DNA of 64,000 bases from Citrobacter freundii (GTDB taxonomy: Bacteria; Pseudomonadota; Gammaproteobacteria; Enterobacterales; Enterobacteriaceae): positions 62,001-126,000 of the forward strand of contig NZ_JAALBX010000001.1 of NCBI RefSeq assembly GCF_011077955.1. The letters run 5' to 3'. Shown piece by piece: positions 27,865 to 36,124 of this stretch (its first letter is position 1; each line of letters begins with the position of its first letter). Position numbers and translations under genes: made by a program. The notes below the pieces were generated by a model. It saw nothing but the letters and a program-made list of their open reading frames with translations, was not told the DNA's origin and ran no database searches.

Positions 27865-28814
27865 GCTTTATTCTCCTGACCCGCCTGACGCGCCTGACGT
27901 TTTGCCACCCATGAGGTGAGGATCGGCGTCAGGATCGCAGTGGTGATCACCGACGCGGCAATCAGCGGCGCGGCGGCGGCGGCAACTTGCGCCAGCGAAG
28001 GGTCAGCCTGCGCTATTGCCAGCGGCGTCGCGACGGCATTACCCGCCGTACTGGAGGCAGCCGCACCCGCAATGCCACTCCCGCCAACCAGACGGTCAGC
28101 GCGGATATTAAAGAAACCGCCAATGAAAGTGGTCAGCACGCCGAGCAGGATGCCCGCCAGGCCGCCCTGCAGCAGCATCTCGAGATTTATGCCCGCGCCA
28201 AGCGCAAATGCGAAGAATGGAATCAACAGCGGGCCGCCTTTGGTGAGAAAGTCGCGCATGTTGTGATCGAGATTACCGAGGGTCATGCCGACCAGCAGCG
28301 GGACCAACACCGCCACCAGCGCCATGATGGGAATATTTGCCATTCCCGCCGCCCCCAGGGCAATCATCGTAAAGAACGGGCCGTCATTGAGAGACAAAAT
28401 AGAGATCGCGCCAACATCACGTTCGTTGCCAAATTCACCGACTAATGCGGCATACAACCCGCCGTTGGAGTTACTCATCGCGGCAATGATTGCCACGCCG
28501 CTTAAACCAAAGATCCCCTCTGCGCCGAACAGTTGCTCAACGCCCAGACCGATCCCAATCGCTACCAGCAGTTTAGTCAGCGTAATGGTACCGCCCTGTA
28601 ATAACGCCTGAGGTGCCGCCTTCACGCTGATCCCGGCCCCCATACACAGCAGGAAAGCACCGATCAGCGGCGCCGCGCCATTTTTAAACAGTGCGGTGGT
28701 AAACCCTCCGATCTCCAACGCCTGTGGCGCAAAGGTATTGATGATGGCACCGATAACCAATGGCACGACCATCATGCCGCCGGGTACTCGTTCTATAGAC
28801 TTTTTAATGTTCAT
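27861..28814 (-). CDS. kdgT: KdgT-family permease, probable D-threonate importer
   Basis: Inner-membrane secondary transporter of the 2-keto-3-deoxygluconate permease family, about 317 residues and roughly ten hydrophobic segments. The ATG at 28814 (MNIKKSIERVPGGMMVVPL) has GGGAAGG upstream; a further ATG at 28856 lies inside the operator region. First gene of the operon. The family name reflects ketodeoxygluconate transport, but the adjacent kinase and dehydrogenase imply uptake of a four-carbon sugar acid; the gene symbol is that of the family, and the substrate is inferred. Confidence 0.83.
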   Translation of the reverse strand: MNIKKSIERVPGGMMVVPLVIGAIINTFAPQALEIGGFTTALFKNGAAPLIGAFLLCMGAGISVKAAPQALLQGGTITLTKLLVAIGIGLGVEQLFGAEGIFGLSGVAIIAAMSNSNGGLYAALVGEFGNERDVGAISILSLNDGPFFTMIALGAAGMANIPIMALVAVLVPLLVGMTLGNLDHNMRDFLTKGGPLLIPFFAFALGAGINLEMLLQGGLAGILLGVLTTFIGGFFNIRADRLVGGSGIAGAAASSTAGNAVATPLAIAQADPSLAQVAAAAAPLIAASVITTAILTPILTSWVAKRQARQAGQENKA

Positions 28815-28839
28815 GGCCTTCCCGCTTATTGTTATGCTG

Positions 28840-28874
28840 TGATTAAATAAAATCATAAAGATTATATTTAATCA
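28840..28874 (-). promoter_or_regulatory. Candidate operator of the kdgT-dtnK-pdxA2 operon
   Basis: Perfect 10-bp inverted repeat TGATTAAATA (28840-28849) and TATTTAATCA (28865-28874), separated by 15 bp, lying 26-60 bp upstream of the kdgT start. AT-rich dyads of this kind are typical DeoR-family operators. Binding by the operon's own regulator is inferred. A CRP half-site-like TGTGATC lies just upstream (28903-28897, leftward). Confidence 0.7.
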
Positions 28875-28953
28875 ATCAAAAAGCGCAAACGCGCCAGATC
28901 ACAGTTCCAAAATGATTAATAAAAATCAAATAATCGTTTTTAGCAAAAAAAAA

Positions 28954-28971
28954 CCGGGCGCAGACGCCCGG
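28954..28971 (-). terminator. Terminator downstream of yacL
   Basis: Stem CCGGGCG / CGCCCGG with a 4-nt loop, followed leftward by T9. It separates yacL from the D-threonate operon. Confidence 0.9.
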
Positions 28972-28993
28972 CTCGATTGATGATTGAAATCAC

Positions 28994-29356
28994 TCAGGAT
29001 TGACGCACAAATTCCCGGTATGCTTTGAGAACCTGAAGAAAATCCTCCACGCCGCAGAGTGACAGGCTCTCTTCATCGTAATAGCTCATGCCTTCTTCTA
29101 TCTCATCGCCGGAAAAGGCCAGCTGATTGGCGCGTATCATGACTTCTTCGCCATCCAGCCACAGCGTGTATTCATGCCCTGCCCGTTGCCATTGCCGCTC
29201 GCTGCCGATAACCGTCTGCGCCGCCTGCTCAACTTCATCCAGCAGCGCCAGATTTTCCTTCACCTCTTCATTAAACCAGTGGCCAATCGCTTCGTGGCCC
29301 ATCGACATGCGTACTCTCACCGTACCGGTAACGTCGCGCAGAAATTCATGATCCAT
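28994..29356 (-). CDS. yacL: UPF0231 family protein YacL
   Basis: Acidic cytoplasmic protein of 120 residues, same length as K-12 YacL and similar throughout ([73 protein letters not shown]). No function is known. In K-12 it lies beside acnB and speD; here the D-threonate operon and an orphan gene separate it from them. Confidence 0.93.
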   Translation of the reverse strand: MDHEFLRDVTGTVRVRMSMGHEAIGHWFNEEVKENLALLDEVEQAAQTVIGSERQWQRAGHEYTLWLDGEEVMIRANQLAFSGDEIEEGMSYYDEESLSLCGVEDFLQVLKAYREFVRQS

Positions 29357-29529
29357 AGTGTTTTCCTCTGCTACACGCCAGGCAAAACGCGCCCGGATAG
29401 TTATATCTTTAATTATCGCAGCACAATGCCAGAAAAACAGCGAAACGGGCAGAAGGAGTGAGAAAAAAGGCGCGCGGGAGGGATGTGCTACTCTTAGGCT
29501 CTTCTTAAGGCCATAAAACGTAGTCTGTT

Positions 29530-29928
29530 ATGCAATATATGAAAATGTCTTTGACCCAAACCCTGCTGTTTCTCTCCCTCGTTTTTCCGTTTAGCGCCGC
29601 ACAGGCGGGCGAAGCGGTGCGGCTTGACTGCCTTACCCGCCAGAACCTCCTCATCTCGTTTTTTAAATATCACCTCACCACGATGCAATGGGGCAAACAT
29701 TTTCAAATCGCATCCGGTACGCATAAAAATAAGACCAACAACGGCCTGCGCTATGAAACGTTTTCCTTTCGCAATGGTGATGATCTGATCTATTTCCCGA
29801 AAAGTGAGCGCTATTTCATTATCTATGCCGACCAGAAAAAGCCCGAGCGTTGCGTGGTTGAAGACAGCTTCACCTATCCGGTGGTGAGCCTGCCGCGCTA
29901 CAGCGGAAAAGACGATGCGCTCTCCTGA
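29530..29928 (+). CDS. Uncharacterised secreted protein
   Basis: Hypothetical protein of up to 132 residues. A signal peptide is clear (MSLTQTLLFLSLVFPFSAAQA, cleavage near residue 26), followed by about 105 mature residues rich in Phe/Tyr and basic groups, with two cysteines (RLDCLTRQ and ERCVVEDS) that could pair. Starts at 29530, 29539 or 29545 are all in frame; none has a strong ribosome-binding site. It sits alone between yacL and acnB, transcribed opposite to both, and ends before a good terminator. I do not recognise the family. Confidence 0.7.
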   Translation: MQYMKMSLTQTLLFLSLVFPFSAAQAGEAVRLDCLTRQNLLISFFKYHLTTMQWGKHFQIASGTHKNKTNNGLRYETFSFRNGDDLIYFPKSERYFIIYADQKKPERCVVEDSFTYPVVSLPRYSGKDDALS

Positions 29929-29933
29929 TCCAT

Positions 29934-29965
29934 AAAAAAAGGGAAGCCACTGGCTTCCCTTTTTG
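29934..29965. terminator. Bidirectional terminator between the orphan gene and acnB
   Basis: Stem GGGAAGCC / GGCTTCCC with loop ACT, flanked by A7 and T5, so it can end transcription from both convergent genes. Confidence 0.92.
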
Positions 29966-29977
29966 TTACGCGTTAAC

Positions 29978-32575
29978 TCAGACTGCGGTCTGGAAAATCA
30001 CGCCGTCGGCTTTCTCGGTGTACTGAGAAAGCTGGTCAAAGTTCAGATAGCGATAGGTATCCGCTGCGGTTTTATCCACCTGGGACACAAACGTCTGATA
30101 CTCTTGCGGCGTCGGCAGTTTGCCAATCAGCGCGGCGACAGCCGCAAGCTCGGCAGACGCCAGATAAACGTTCGCGCCCGTGCCCAAACGGTTCGGGAAG
30201 TTACGGGTGGAGGTTGAAACCACGGTCGCGCCGTCCGCCACACGCGCCTGGTTGCCCATGCACAGCGAACAGCCCGGGATCTCAATGCGCGCACCGCTCT
30301 TACCAAACACGCTGTAGTAACCTTCTTCGGTTAACTGCGCCGCATCCATACGGGTCGGCGGCGCAACCCACAGACGGGTCGGCAACTGGCCTTTATGGGT
30401 ATCCAGCAGTTTACCTGCCGCGCGGAAGTGACCGATGTTAGTCATGCAAGAGCCGATAAACACTTCGTCAATCTTATCGCCCTGCACGTCAGACAGCAGA
30501 CGCGCATCGTCCGGATCGTTTGGCGCGCACAGAATTGGCTCTTTAATATCCGCCAGATCGATGTCGATCACCGCCGCGTATTCCGCGTCAGCATCGGCTT
30601 CCAACAGTTGCGGATCGGCAAGCCATTTCTCCATGCCCTGGATACGGCGTTCCAGCGTACGGCGATCGCCGTAGCCTTCGGCAATCATCCACTTCAGCAG
30701 CACGATGTTGGATTGCAGATACTCTTCAATCGGCTCACGGTTCAGTTTGATGGTGCAACCTGCCGCAGAACGCTCAGCGGACGCATCGGTCAGCTCAAAC
30801 GCCTGCTCGACTTTCAGATCCGGCAGCCCTTCAATTTCCAGGATGCGGCCAGAGAAGATGTTTTTCTTACCTTTCTTCTCAACGGTCAGCAGCCCCTGTT
30901 TGATAGCGTACAGCGGAATGGCGTGAACCAGATCGCGCAGGGTAATACCCGGCTGCATTTTGCCTTTAAAGCGCACCAGCACCGATTCCGGCATATCCAG
31001 CGGCATCACGCCGGTGGCAGCGGCAAACGCCACCAGACCCGAACCCGCCGGGAAAGAGATACCAATCGGGAAACGCGTATGGGAGTCACCGCCCGTACCC
31101 ACGGTATCCGGCAGCAGCATACGGTTCAGCCAGGAGTGGATAACGCCATCGCCAGGACGCAGAGAAACACCGCCGCGGTTCATAATGAAGTCCGGCAGCG
31201 TGTGGTGAGTGGTGACATCAACCGGCTTCGGATAGGCGGCGGTGTGGCAGAACGACTGCATCACCAGATCCGCAGAAAAGCCGAGACACGCCAGATCTTT
31301 CAGTTCATCACGGGTCATCGGACCGGTGGTGTCCTGCGAACCGACAGAGGTCATTTTAGGCTCACAATACGCGCCAGGACGTACGCCCGCGACGCCGCAA
31401 GCGCGACCCACCATTTTCTGCGCCAGTGAATAGCCACGGCTGCTTTCCGCCACGTCTTTCGCCTGACGGAATACATCGCTGTGCGGCAGGCCCAGCGCGT
31501 CACGCGCTTTGGTGGTCAGGCCGCGACCGATAATAAGCGGAATACGACCGCCTGCGCGGACTTCATCTAACAGCACATCGGTTTTCAGCTCGAACGTCGC
31601 CAGCAGTTCGCCGGTTTCGTGATGACGCACTTCGCCTTTATACGGGTAAACGTCAATCACATCGCCCATGTTCAGACGAGAAACGTCCACTTCAATTGGC
31701 AGCGCGCCGGCATCTTCCATGGTGTTAAAGAAAATAGGCGCGATCTTACCGCCCAGCACCAGGCCGCCGCCGCGTTTGTTCGGCACGTTCGGGATATCAT
31801 CGCCCATAAACCACAGCACCGAGTTGGTGGCGGATTTACGGGAAGAACCGGTACCGACCACGTCGCCCACATAAGCCAGCGGGAAACCTTTTTGTTGCAG
31901 GGCTTCGATTTGCTTGATGGGACCAACGGCGCCCGGCTGATCCGGCTCAATGCCTTCACGGGCGTTTTTCAGCATCGCCAGCGCGTGCAGCGGGATATCA
32001 GGGCGTGACCAGGCATCCGGTGCCGGAGACAAATCGTCGGTATTGGTTTCACCGGTGACTTTGAAAACGGTAACGGTAATTTTTTCATCAAGGGTCGGGC
32101 GCGACAGGAACCATTCGGCATCGGCCCAGGATTGCATAACTTGCTTCGCGTAGCTGTTGCCCGCTTTCGCTTTTTCTTCCACATCGTAGAAATTATCGAA
32201 CATCAGCAGCGTATGAGACAGCGCTTTGGCGGCGATAGGGGCCAGTTTCTCGTCTTCCAGCGCCTCCACCAACGGATGGATGTTGTAACCACCCTGCATG
32301 GTGCCTAACAGTTCGATGGCTTTCTCAGGCGTAACCAGCGGAGACGTTGCTTCGCCTTTGGCAACAGCAGCGAGGAATCCCGCTTTAACATAGGCGGCGT
32401 CATCAACGCCTGGCGGTACACGGTTGGTCAGCAGATCTAACAGGAATTCTTCCTCGCCCGCAGGCGGGTTCTTCAGCAGCTCGACGAGCGCGGCCATTTG
32501 GGTTGCATCTAAGGGTTTCGGTACAATTCCCTCGGCGGCACGTTCTGCTACGTGCTTACGGTATTCTTCTAGCAC
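29978..32575 (-). CDS. acnB: Aconitate hydratase B
   Basis: Main TCA-cycle aconitase, isomerising citrate to isocitrate with a [4Fe-4S] cluster; family members also dehydrate 2-methylcitrate and bind mRNA in the apo form. 865 residues as in K-12: N-terminal HEAT-like domain, swivelling domain, then catalytic core with cluster ligands in [10 protein letters not shown] and GCSLCMGNQ. Translation is placed at GTG 32575 ([13 protein letters not shown]), preceded by AGGAG with 7-nt spacing; a longer ATG start at 32602 is not conserved. It is followed by a 543-bp upstream gap. Confidence 0.98.
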   Translation of the reverse strand: MLEEYRKHVAERAAEGIVPKPLDATQMAALVELLKNPPAGEEEFLLDLLTNRVPPGVDDAAYVKAGFLAAVAKGEATSPLVTPEKAIELLGTMQGGYNIHPLVEALEDEKLAPIAAKALSHTLLMFDNFYDVEEKAKAGNSYAKQVMQSWADAEWFLSRPTLDEKITVTVFKVTGETNTDDLSPAPDAWSRPDIPLHALAMLKNAREGIEPDQPGAVGPIKQIEALQQKGFPLAYVGDVVGTGSSRKSATNSVLWFMGDDIPNVPNKRGGGLVLGGKIAPIFFNTMEDAGALPIEVDVSRLNMGDVIDVYPYKGEVRHHETGELLATFELKTDVLLDEVRAGGRIPLIIGRGLTTKARDALGLPHSDVFRQAKDVAESSRGYSLAQKMVGRACGVAGVRPGAYCEPKMTSVGSQDTTGPMTRDELKDLACLGFSADLVMQSFCHTAAYPKPVDVTTHHTLPDFIMNRGGVSLRPGDGVIHSWLNRMLLPDTVGTGGDSHTRFPIGISFPAGSGLVAFAAATGVMPLDMPESVLVRFKGKMQPGITLRDLVHAIPLYAIKQGLLTVEKKGKKNIFSGRILEIEGLPDLKVEQAFELTDASAERSAAGCTIKLNREPIEEYLQSNIVLLKWMIAEGYGDRRTLERRIQGMEKWLADPQLLEADADAEYAAVIDIDLADIKEPILCAPNDPDDARLLSDVQGDKIDEVFIGSCMTNIGHFRAAGKLLDTHKGQLPTRLWVAPPTRMDAAQLTEEGYYSVFGKSGARIEIPGCSLCMGNQARVADGATVVSTSTRNFPNRLGTGANVYLASAELAAVAALIGKLPTPQEYQTFVSQVDKTAADTYRYLNFDQLSQYTEKADGVIFQTAV

Positions 32576-33118
32576 GACGGTTCTCCTCGCTCTCATTGTC
32601 ATAGTGCGGCTTACACTTCGAATTCATCTTGCTTCTGCATAGGCGTTGCTCGCTCACCCCAGCCGCGTCCGTTATAAACGTCGGGAGTGTCACTCGTTTG
32701 CCGGGCTTAATGCGCCTTGAATGATGTTGTGTAACCAGGCTTCTCTCACGCTCCTGTGAAACAGCAGTTTGTAGGGTAAATGCCCGATACCGCGTCGGGC
32801 AGCATAGCAGGATTTTTAGGGGGTGTTAATCCGTTTACAAAAAAGCAACATAAAAAGATTTGCTGAATCGTTAAACAACATCTGGCACGCGAAATCAGCA
32901 CGTTTTTAACACAAAAAATTACCTGACGACGCACAGTTGCATCTCCATACAACGAAGCAGCAAATCCCTCATCGTTTATAATTTGAGCAATATTTGCGCA
33001 TATTCTTTATCCGTACTTTACGCCCCGATTCACCCTTTACGTCAAAAACGCAAAATACGGATCACTATACTTGCGGCATCTTTCACCCCTCACGGCCTGG
33101 CCTTTGTCGGAGTCATCT
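32576..33118. other. Divergent intergenic region between acnB and yacH-like gene
   Basis: A 543-bp gap containing the acnB leader and two divergent promoters. A small GC-rich stem GCCCGA / TCGGGC occurs at 32782-32800 and the segment 32810-33020 is AT-rich. Short open frames inside (for example leftward 32746-32952) have no coding look. I cannot assign specific regulator sites. Confidence 0.6.
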
Positions 33119-34726
33119 ATGAAATTGCCCTTTAAGCCACCTTTGCTTGCCTTGTTGTGCAGCGCCGGGCTGTTAGCCGCCTCCGGCGTGCTGTACGTAA
33201 AAAGCCAAACGCCAGCGGCAGCGCCCGCTGTCTCGCAACCTGTGCCTGCCCAAACGCCGCCCCCGCCTGTAGCCCCTGTTGCCACGGCTTATACCACCGC
33301 GCAAATCGATCAATGGGTGGCGCCCGTGGCGCTGTATCCGGATGCGTTACTCTCGCAGGTATTAATGGCCTCCACTTACCCGGCGAATGTCGTCCAGGCG
33401 GCGCAATGGTCGCGGGATAACCCTTCGCTGCAGGGCGATCAAGCTATTCAGGCGGTCGCGAATCAGCCCTGGGATCCCAGCGTAAAATCGTTAGTGGCGT
33501 TCCCGCCGCTCATGGCATTAATGAGCGAAAACCCACAATGGGTTGAAGATTTGGGGAATGCCTTCCTCGCTCAACCTCAGGATGTGATGAATGCCGTGCA
33601 GAAATTACGGGCGTTGGCCCAGCAAACCGGGGCCTTGCAATCCAATCAGCAGCAAACGGTGACCCAGATTCCCAAAACGACCGCCGTCGCAAGCACAACG
33701 CAGACGACCAGCGCCGGGAAAACGACTGTTGTCAGCAGCGCGCCCACAGAGACCGTAATCAAAATCGAACCTGCCGATCCGCAGGTGGTGTATGTACCGA
33801 GCTACAATCCCGCCACCGTGTACGGCACCTGGCCGAACGCCAGTTATCCGCCCGTCTATTTACCCCCGCCTCCGGGGCAGCAGTTTACCGACAGTTTTGT
33901 CAGAGGATTTGGGTTCAGCCTGGGGGTGGCCACCACCTATGCGCTGTTCAGCAATATCGACTGGGACGATGACGACGATCATCATCACCATCATGATTAC
34001 GATCACGGCGGCTACTATCACAACGGCAATAACATCAATATTAATGTGGATAATTTCAACCGCATCTCCGGGGAACATCTCACCGGTGGCGATCGGGTCT
34101 GGACCCACAATCCGGCTTTCCGGGATAACGTCCCGTATCGCAACGACGCGGTGGCGTCCCGCTTTCACCAAACGACGGTGCCGGGCGGTTTAAGCGCCAC
34201 TCAAAGCACGCCAGCCACGCGTGACAGCCAACGCCAGGCGGCGATGCAGAAATTACAGCAAGCCAATGGGCATTTAAATGCCGTGCCCGCCACTCGCGAT
34301 GCGCAGCGCCAGGCCGCGTCAAAGCAGCTTAATCAGATAGCCCAGCGTAATAATTTCCGCGGCTACGATAGCGTGAATAACGACGCTCGCCGGGAAGTGG
34401 CGAAGCAACATCTTAAAAACCCGACGGCCCAGCAACAGCAACGCCGGGACGCGGCAAAAAATGAGCTTGCGCAACCTGGCGCGCAACTACAACAGCGTCG
34501 CGAAGCGGTGCAGCAACATCACGCAACGCTTACGCCCGAACAACGCCAACAGCGACGCGAAACGTTCAATGCCAACGCGCTTAGCGGCAATGACAGCCGC
34601 TCGCCTTCCTGGCAGGCGCAGCAGCAACGTGGATTACAAAGCCGCAAGCTTGCCACCGCGGATCGGGAGCATCTTTCTCACGCCCGTGAAAATGCGCCAC
34701 GTCATCACGAATTTCATCGCCGTTAA
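33119..34726 (+). CDS. yacH: DUF3300 protein, YacH-like, with metal-binding-type stretch and basic repeats
   Basis: Exported or membrane-anchored protein of about 535 residues; role unknown. From the ATG at 33119 (GGAG upstream) it has an N-terminal hydrophobic signal/anchor (LLALLCSAGLLAASGVL), a Pro/Ala linker, the DUF3300 domain (about 60-260; APVALYPDALLSQVLMASTYP, VVYVPSYNPATVYG), an Asp/His/Tyr/Gly-rich segment near 282-305 (DWDDDDDHHHHH then DYDHGGYY), and a C-terminal third made of degenerate repeats with TRDxQRQAA / RRDAAK / RREAVQ cores. Same position as K-12 yacH between acnB and lpd, though K-12 YacH is longer (about 617). Forms an operon with the DUF2950 gene 12 bp downstream. 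Confidence 0.8.
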   Translation: MKLPFKPPLLALLCSAGLLAASGVLYVKSQTPAAAPAVSQPVPAQTPPPPVAPVATAYTTAQIDQWVAPVALYPDALLSQVLMASTYPANVVQAAQWSRDNPSLQGDQAIQAVANQPWDPSVKSLVAFPPLMALMSENPQWVEDLGNAFLAQPQDVMNAVQKLRALAQQTGALQSNQQQTVTQIPKTTAVASTTQTTSAGKTTVVSSAPTETVIKIEPADPQVVYVPSYNPATVYGTWPNASYPPVYLPPPPGQQFTDSFVRGFGFSLGVATTYALFSNIDWDDDDDHHHHHDYDHGGYYHNGNNININVDNFNRISGEHLTGGDRVWTHNPAFRDNVPYRNDAVASRFHQTTVPGGLSATQSTPATRDSQRQAAMQKLQQANGHLNAVPATRDAQRQAASKQLNQIAQRNNFRGYDSVNNDARREVAKQHLKNPTAQQQQRRDAAKNELAQPGAQLQQRREAVQQHHATLTPEQRQQRRETFNANALSGNDSRSPSWQAQQQRGLQSRKLATADREHLSHARENAPRHHEFHRR

Positions 34727-34738
34727 GCGGGAGCGAAC

Positions 34739-35587
34739 ATGAAAAGTTACTTCACCCTGTACGCCATACCACTGCTATGTTTGCCAGTAATGGCTCAGGC
34801 GCAGCAGTATTTTAAAACGCCGGAAGAAGCGGCTAACGCCCTCTCTGTTGCGATAACGCAGCAGGACGATGCCGAGCTTGCTAATTTACTCGGCAATGAC
34901 TGGCGAGATTTTTTACCCCCGGAAGGTGTGGATCCGGAGTCTGTGGCACGCTTCACGCGCGACTGGAAAGCGAGCCACCACATTGTGCAGGAAAATAATG
35001 TTGCCCATCTGAATGTCGGCAGCGAAGGATGGCAACTCCCACTGCCGATTGTTAAAGCGGAAAATGGCTGGCGATTCGATATGAAAGCAGCTTCGGAAGA
35101 AATCCTGACCCGCGCCATTGGTCGTAACGAACTGTCCGCCATGCAGGCCATGCACGCCTACCTGAATGCGCAGCAGGATTTTTATCAGATGAATCATGAA
35201 TATGCGCAAAAATTTGTCAGTAGCGAGGGCAAAAAAGATGGATTGTACTGGCCTGTCTCGCCTGGCGATGCGCCCAGTCCGCTGGGGCCGGCGTTCAGTC
35301 CGGTACAACCCGGCATGGGCTATCACGGCTACCATTTCCGCATTATTACCGCGCAGGGTAAGCATGCTGATGGGGGTGAGAAAAGCTATCTTAAAGACGG
35401 AAAAATGACCGACGGTTTCGCGCTTATCGCCTGGCCGGTGGACTACGGCAAGACCGGTATCGCTACGTTTATCGTCAATCAAAAAGATGATATCTGGCAG
35501 GCGGACTTTGGGCCGCAGACCGATGAAAAAGCCAAAGCAATGACCCTTTTCGACCCTGACAGCGAATGGCAGCCTGAGACCTTTTGA
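34739..35587 (+). CDS. DUF2950 family secreted protein
   Basis: Periplasmic or secreted protein of 282 residues with a signal peptide (YAIPLLCLPVMAQA) followed by a DUF2950-type body: YFKTPEEAANALSVAI, DDAELANLLGNDW, GRNELSAMQAMHAYLNAQQDF, GKKDGLYWPVSPGDAPSPLGP, GYHGYHFRIITAQG, GFALIAWPVDYGKTGIATF. Function unknown. It begins 12 bp after the DUF3300 gene with GGGAG before the ATG; DUF3300 and DUF2950 genes are often neighbours in Gram-negative genomes, which suggests a joint envelope role. Confidence 0.8.
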   Translation: MKSYFTLYAIPLLCLPVMAQAQQYFKTPEEAANALSVAITQQDDAELANLLGNDWRDFLPPEGVDPESVARFTRDWKASHHIVQENNVAHLNVGSEGWQLPLPIVKAENGWRFDMKAASEEILTRAIGRNELSAMQAMHAYLNAQQDFYQMNHEYAQKFVSSEGKKDGLYWPVSPGDAPSPLGPAFSPVQPGMGYHGYHFRIITAQGKHADGGEKSYLKDGKMTDGFALIAWPVDYGKTGIATFIVNQKDDIWQADFGPQTDEKAKAMTLFDPDSEWQPETF

Positions 35588-35590
35588 TGC

Positions 35591-35621
35591 AAAAAAAAGC
35601 GGCTCGTCGGGCCGCTTTTTT
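35591..35621. terminator. Terminator after the DUF3300-DUF2950 pair
   Basis: Stem AAAAGCGGC / GCCGCTTTT with a 7-nt loop, A8 before and T6 after; it can serve the convergent small gene as well. Confidence 0.9.
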
Positions 35622-35640
35622 CATATCAGCATAACAACCA

Positions 35641-35925
35641 TTATCCCTGATGGGGCATCAACTCCGGGTGCCCTTCCACCGGCGGTTTGGTACTTAACAG
35701 GTCGGCTTCATCCGCGCGAATACTGCCAGAGCCGGTTCCCCACACGCCTTCTTGGGTGTTTGTCACTTCCTGATGCTGCGCATTCAAATCTTCGCCCATT
35801 GCCGCAACATGATTAGACTCCGTCGCCCCGCTATTATCCGCCCAGGGAACTTGCTGATCGGCTGCAAAGGACAGGCAAGAGAATAACGTTACGGTTAAAG
35901 CGGTAGTCACTAAAAACGTTCTCAT
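35641..35925 (-). CDS. Small uncharacterised secreted protein
   Basis: 94 codons from ATG 35925 (MRTFLVTTALTVTLFSCLSFA signal peptide; GAGG 6 nt upstream). The mature part, about 73 residues, is acidic and hydrophilic with Asn, Glu and Gly (ESNHVAAMGEDLNAQHQEVTN, EGVWGTGSGSIRADEADLL) and ends in HPELMPHQG; it looks unstructured. A second ATG one codon upstream (35928) is nearer the ribosome-binding site. The Cys in the signal (FSCLS) is not a clean lipobox. It is monocistronic, flanked by terminators on both sides. I do not recognise the family. Confidence 0.65.
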   Translation of the reverse strand: MRTFLVTTALTVTLFSCLSFAADQQVPWADNSGATESNHVAAMGEDLNAQHQEVTNTQEGVWGTGSGSIRADEADLLSTKPPVEGHPELMPHQG

Positions 35926-36083
35926 CATGCACCTCAAAATAGTTAGCGATTAATTCATTAACACGCTACTAATTTAGTGAGTTATTAGTTTGCATGGCGC
36001 GACAAGATATGAAGAAATATGTTCAGAAACATGGATGTTAACGCAAGAGTCAAGCCAGGACAGGTGACGCAGCAGGTATAAAA

Positions 36084-36106
36084 AAAGCGGCTATGGCAGC
36101 CGCTTT
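36084..36106 (-). terminator. Terminator downstream of lpd
   Basis: Stem AGCGGCT / AGCCGCT extended by AA/TT pairs, 5-nt loop; leftward it runs into T7. Marks the end of the pyruvate dehydrogenase operon. Confidence 0.88.
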
Positions 36107-36124
36107 ATGATTTGAAACGAAGCG

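Noticed and set aside
28890-28915. Possible CRP site upstream of kdgT
   Set aside because: One half (TGTGATC, leftward) fits but the other half does not match TCACA; not called as a site.
32746-32952. Leftward 68-codon frame in the acnB upstream region
   Set aside because: No ribosome-binding site, atypical composition and position within the acnB promoter/leader; unlikely to be a gene.
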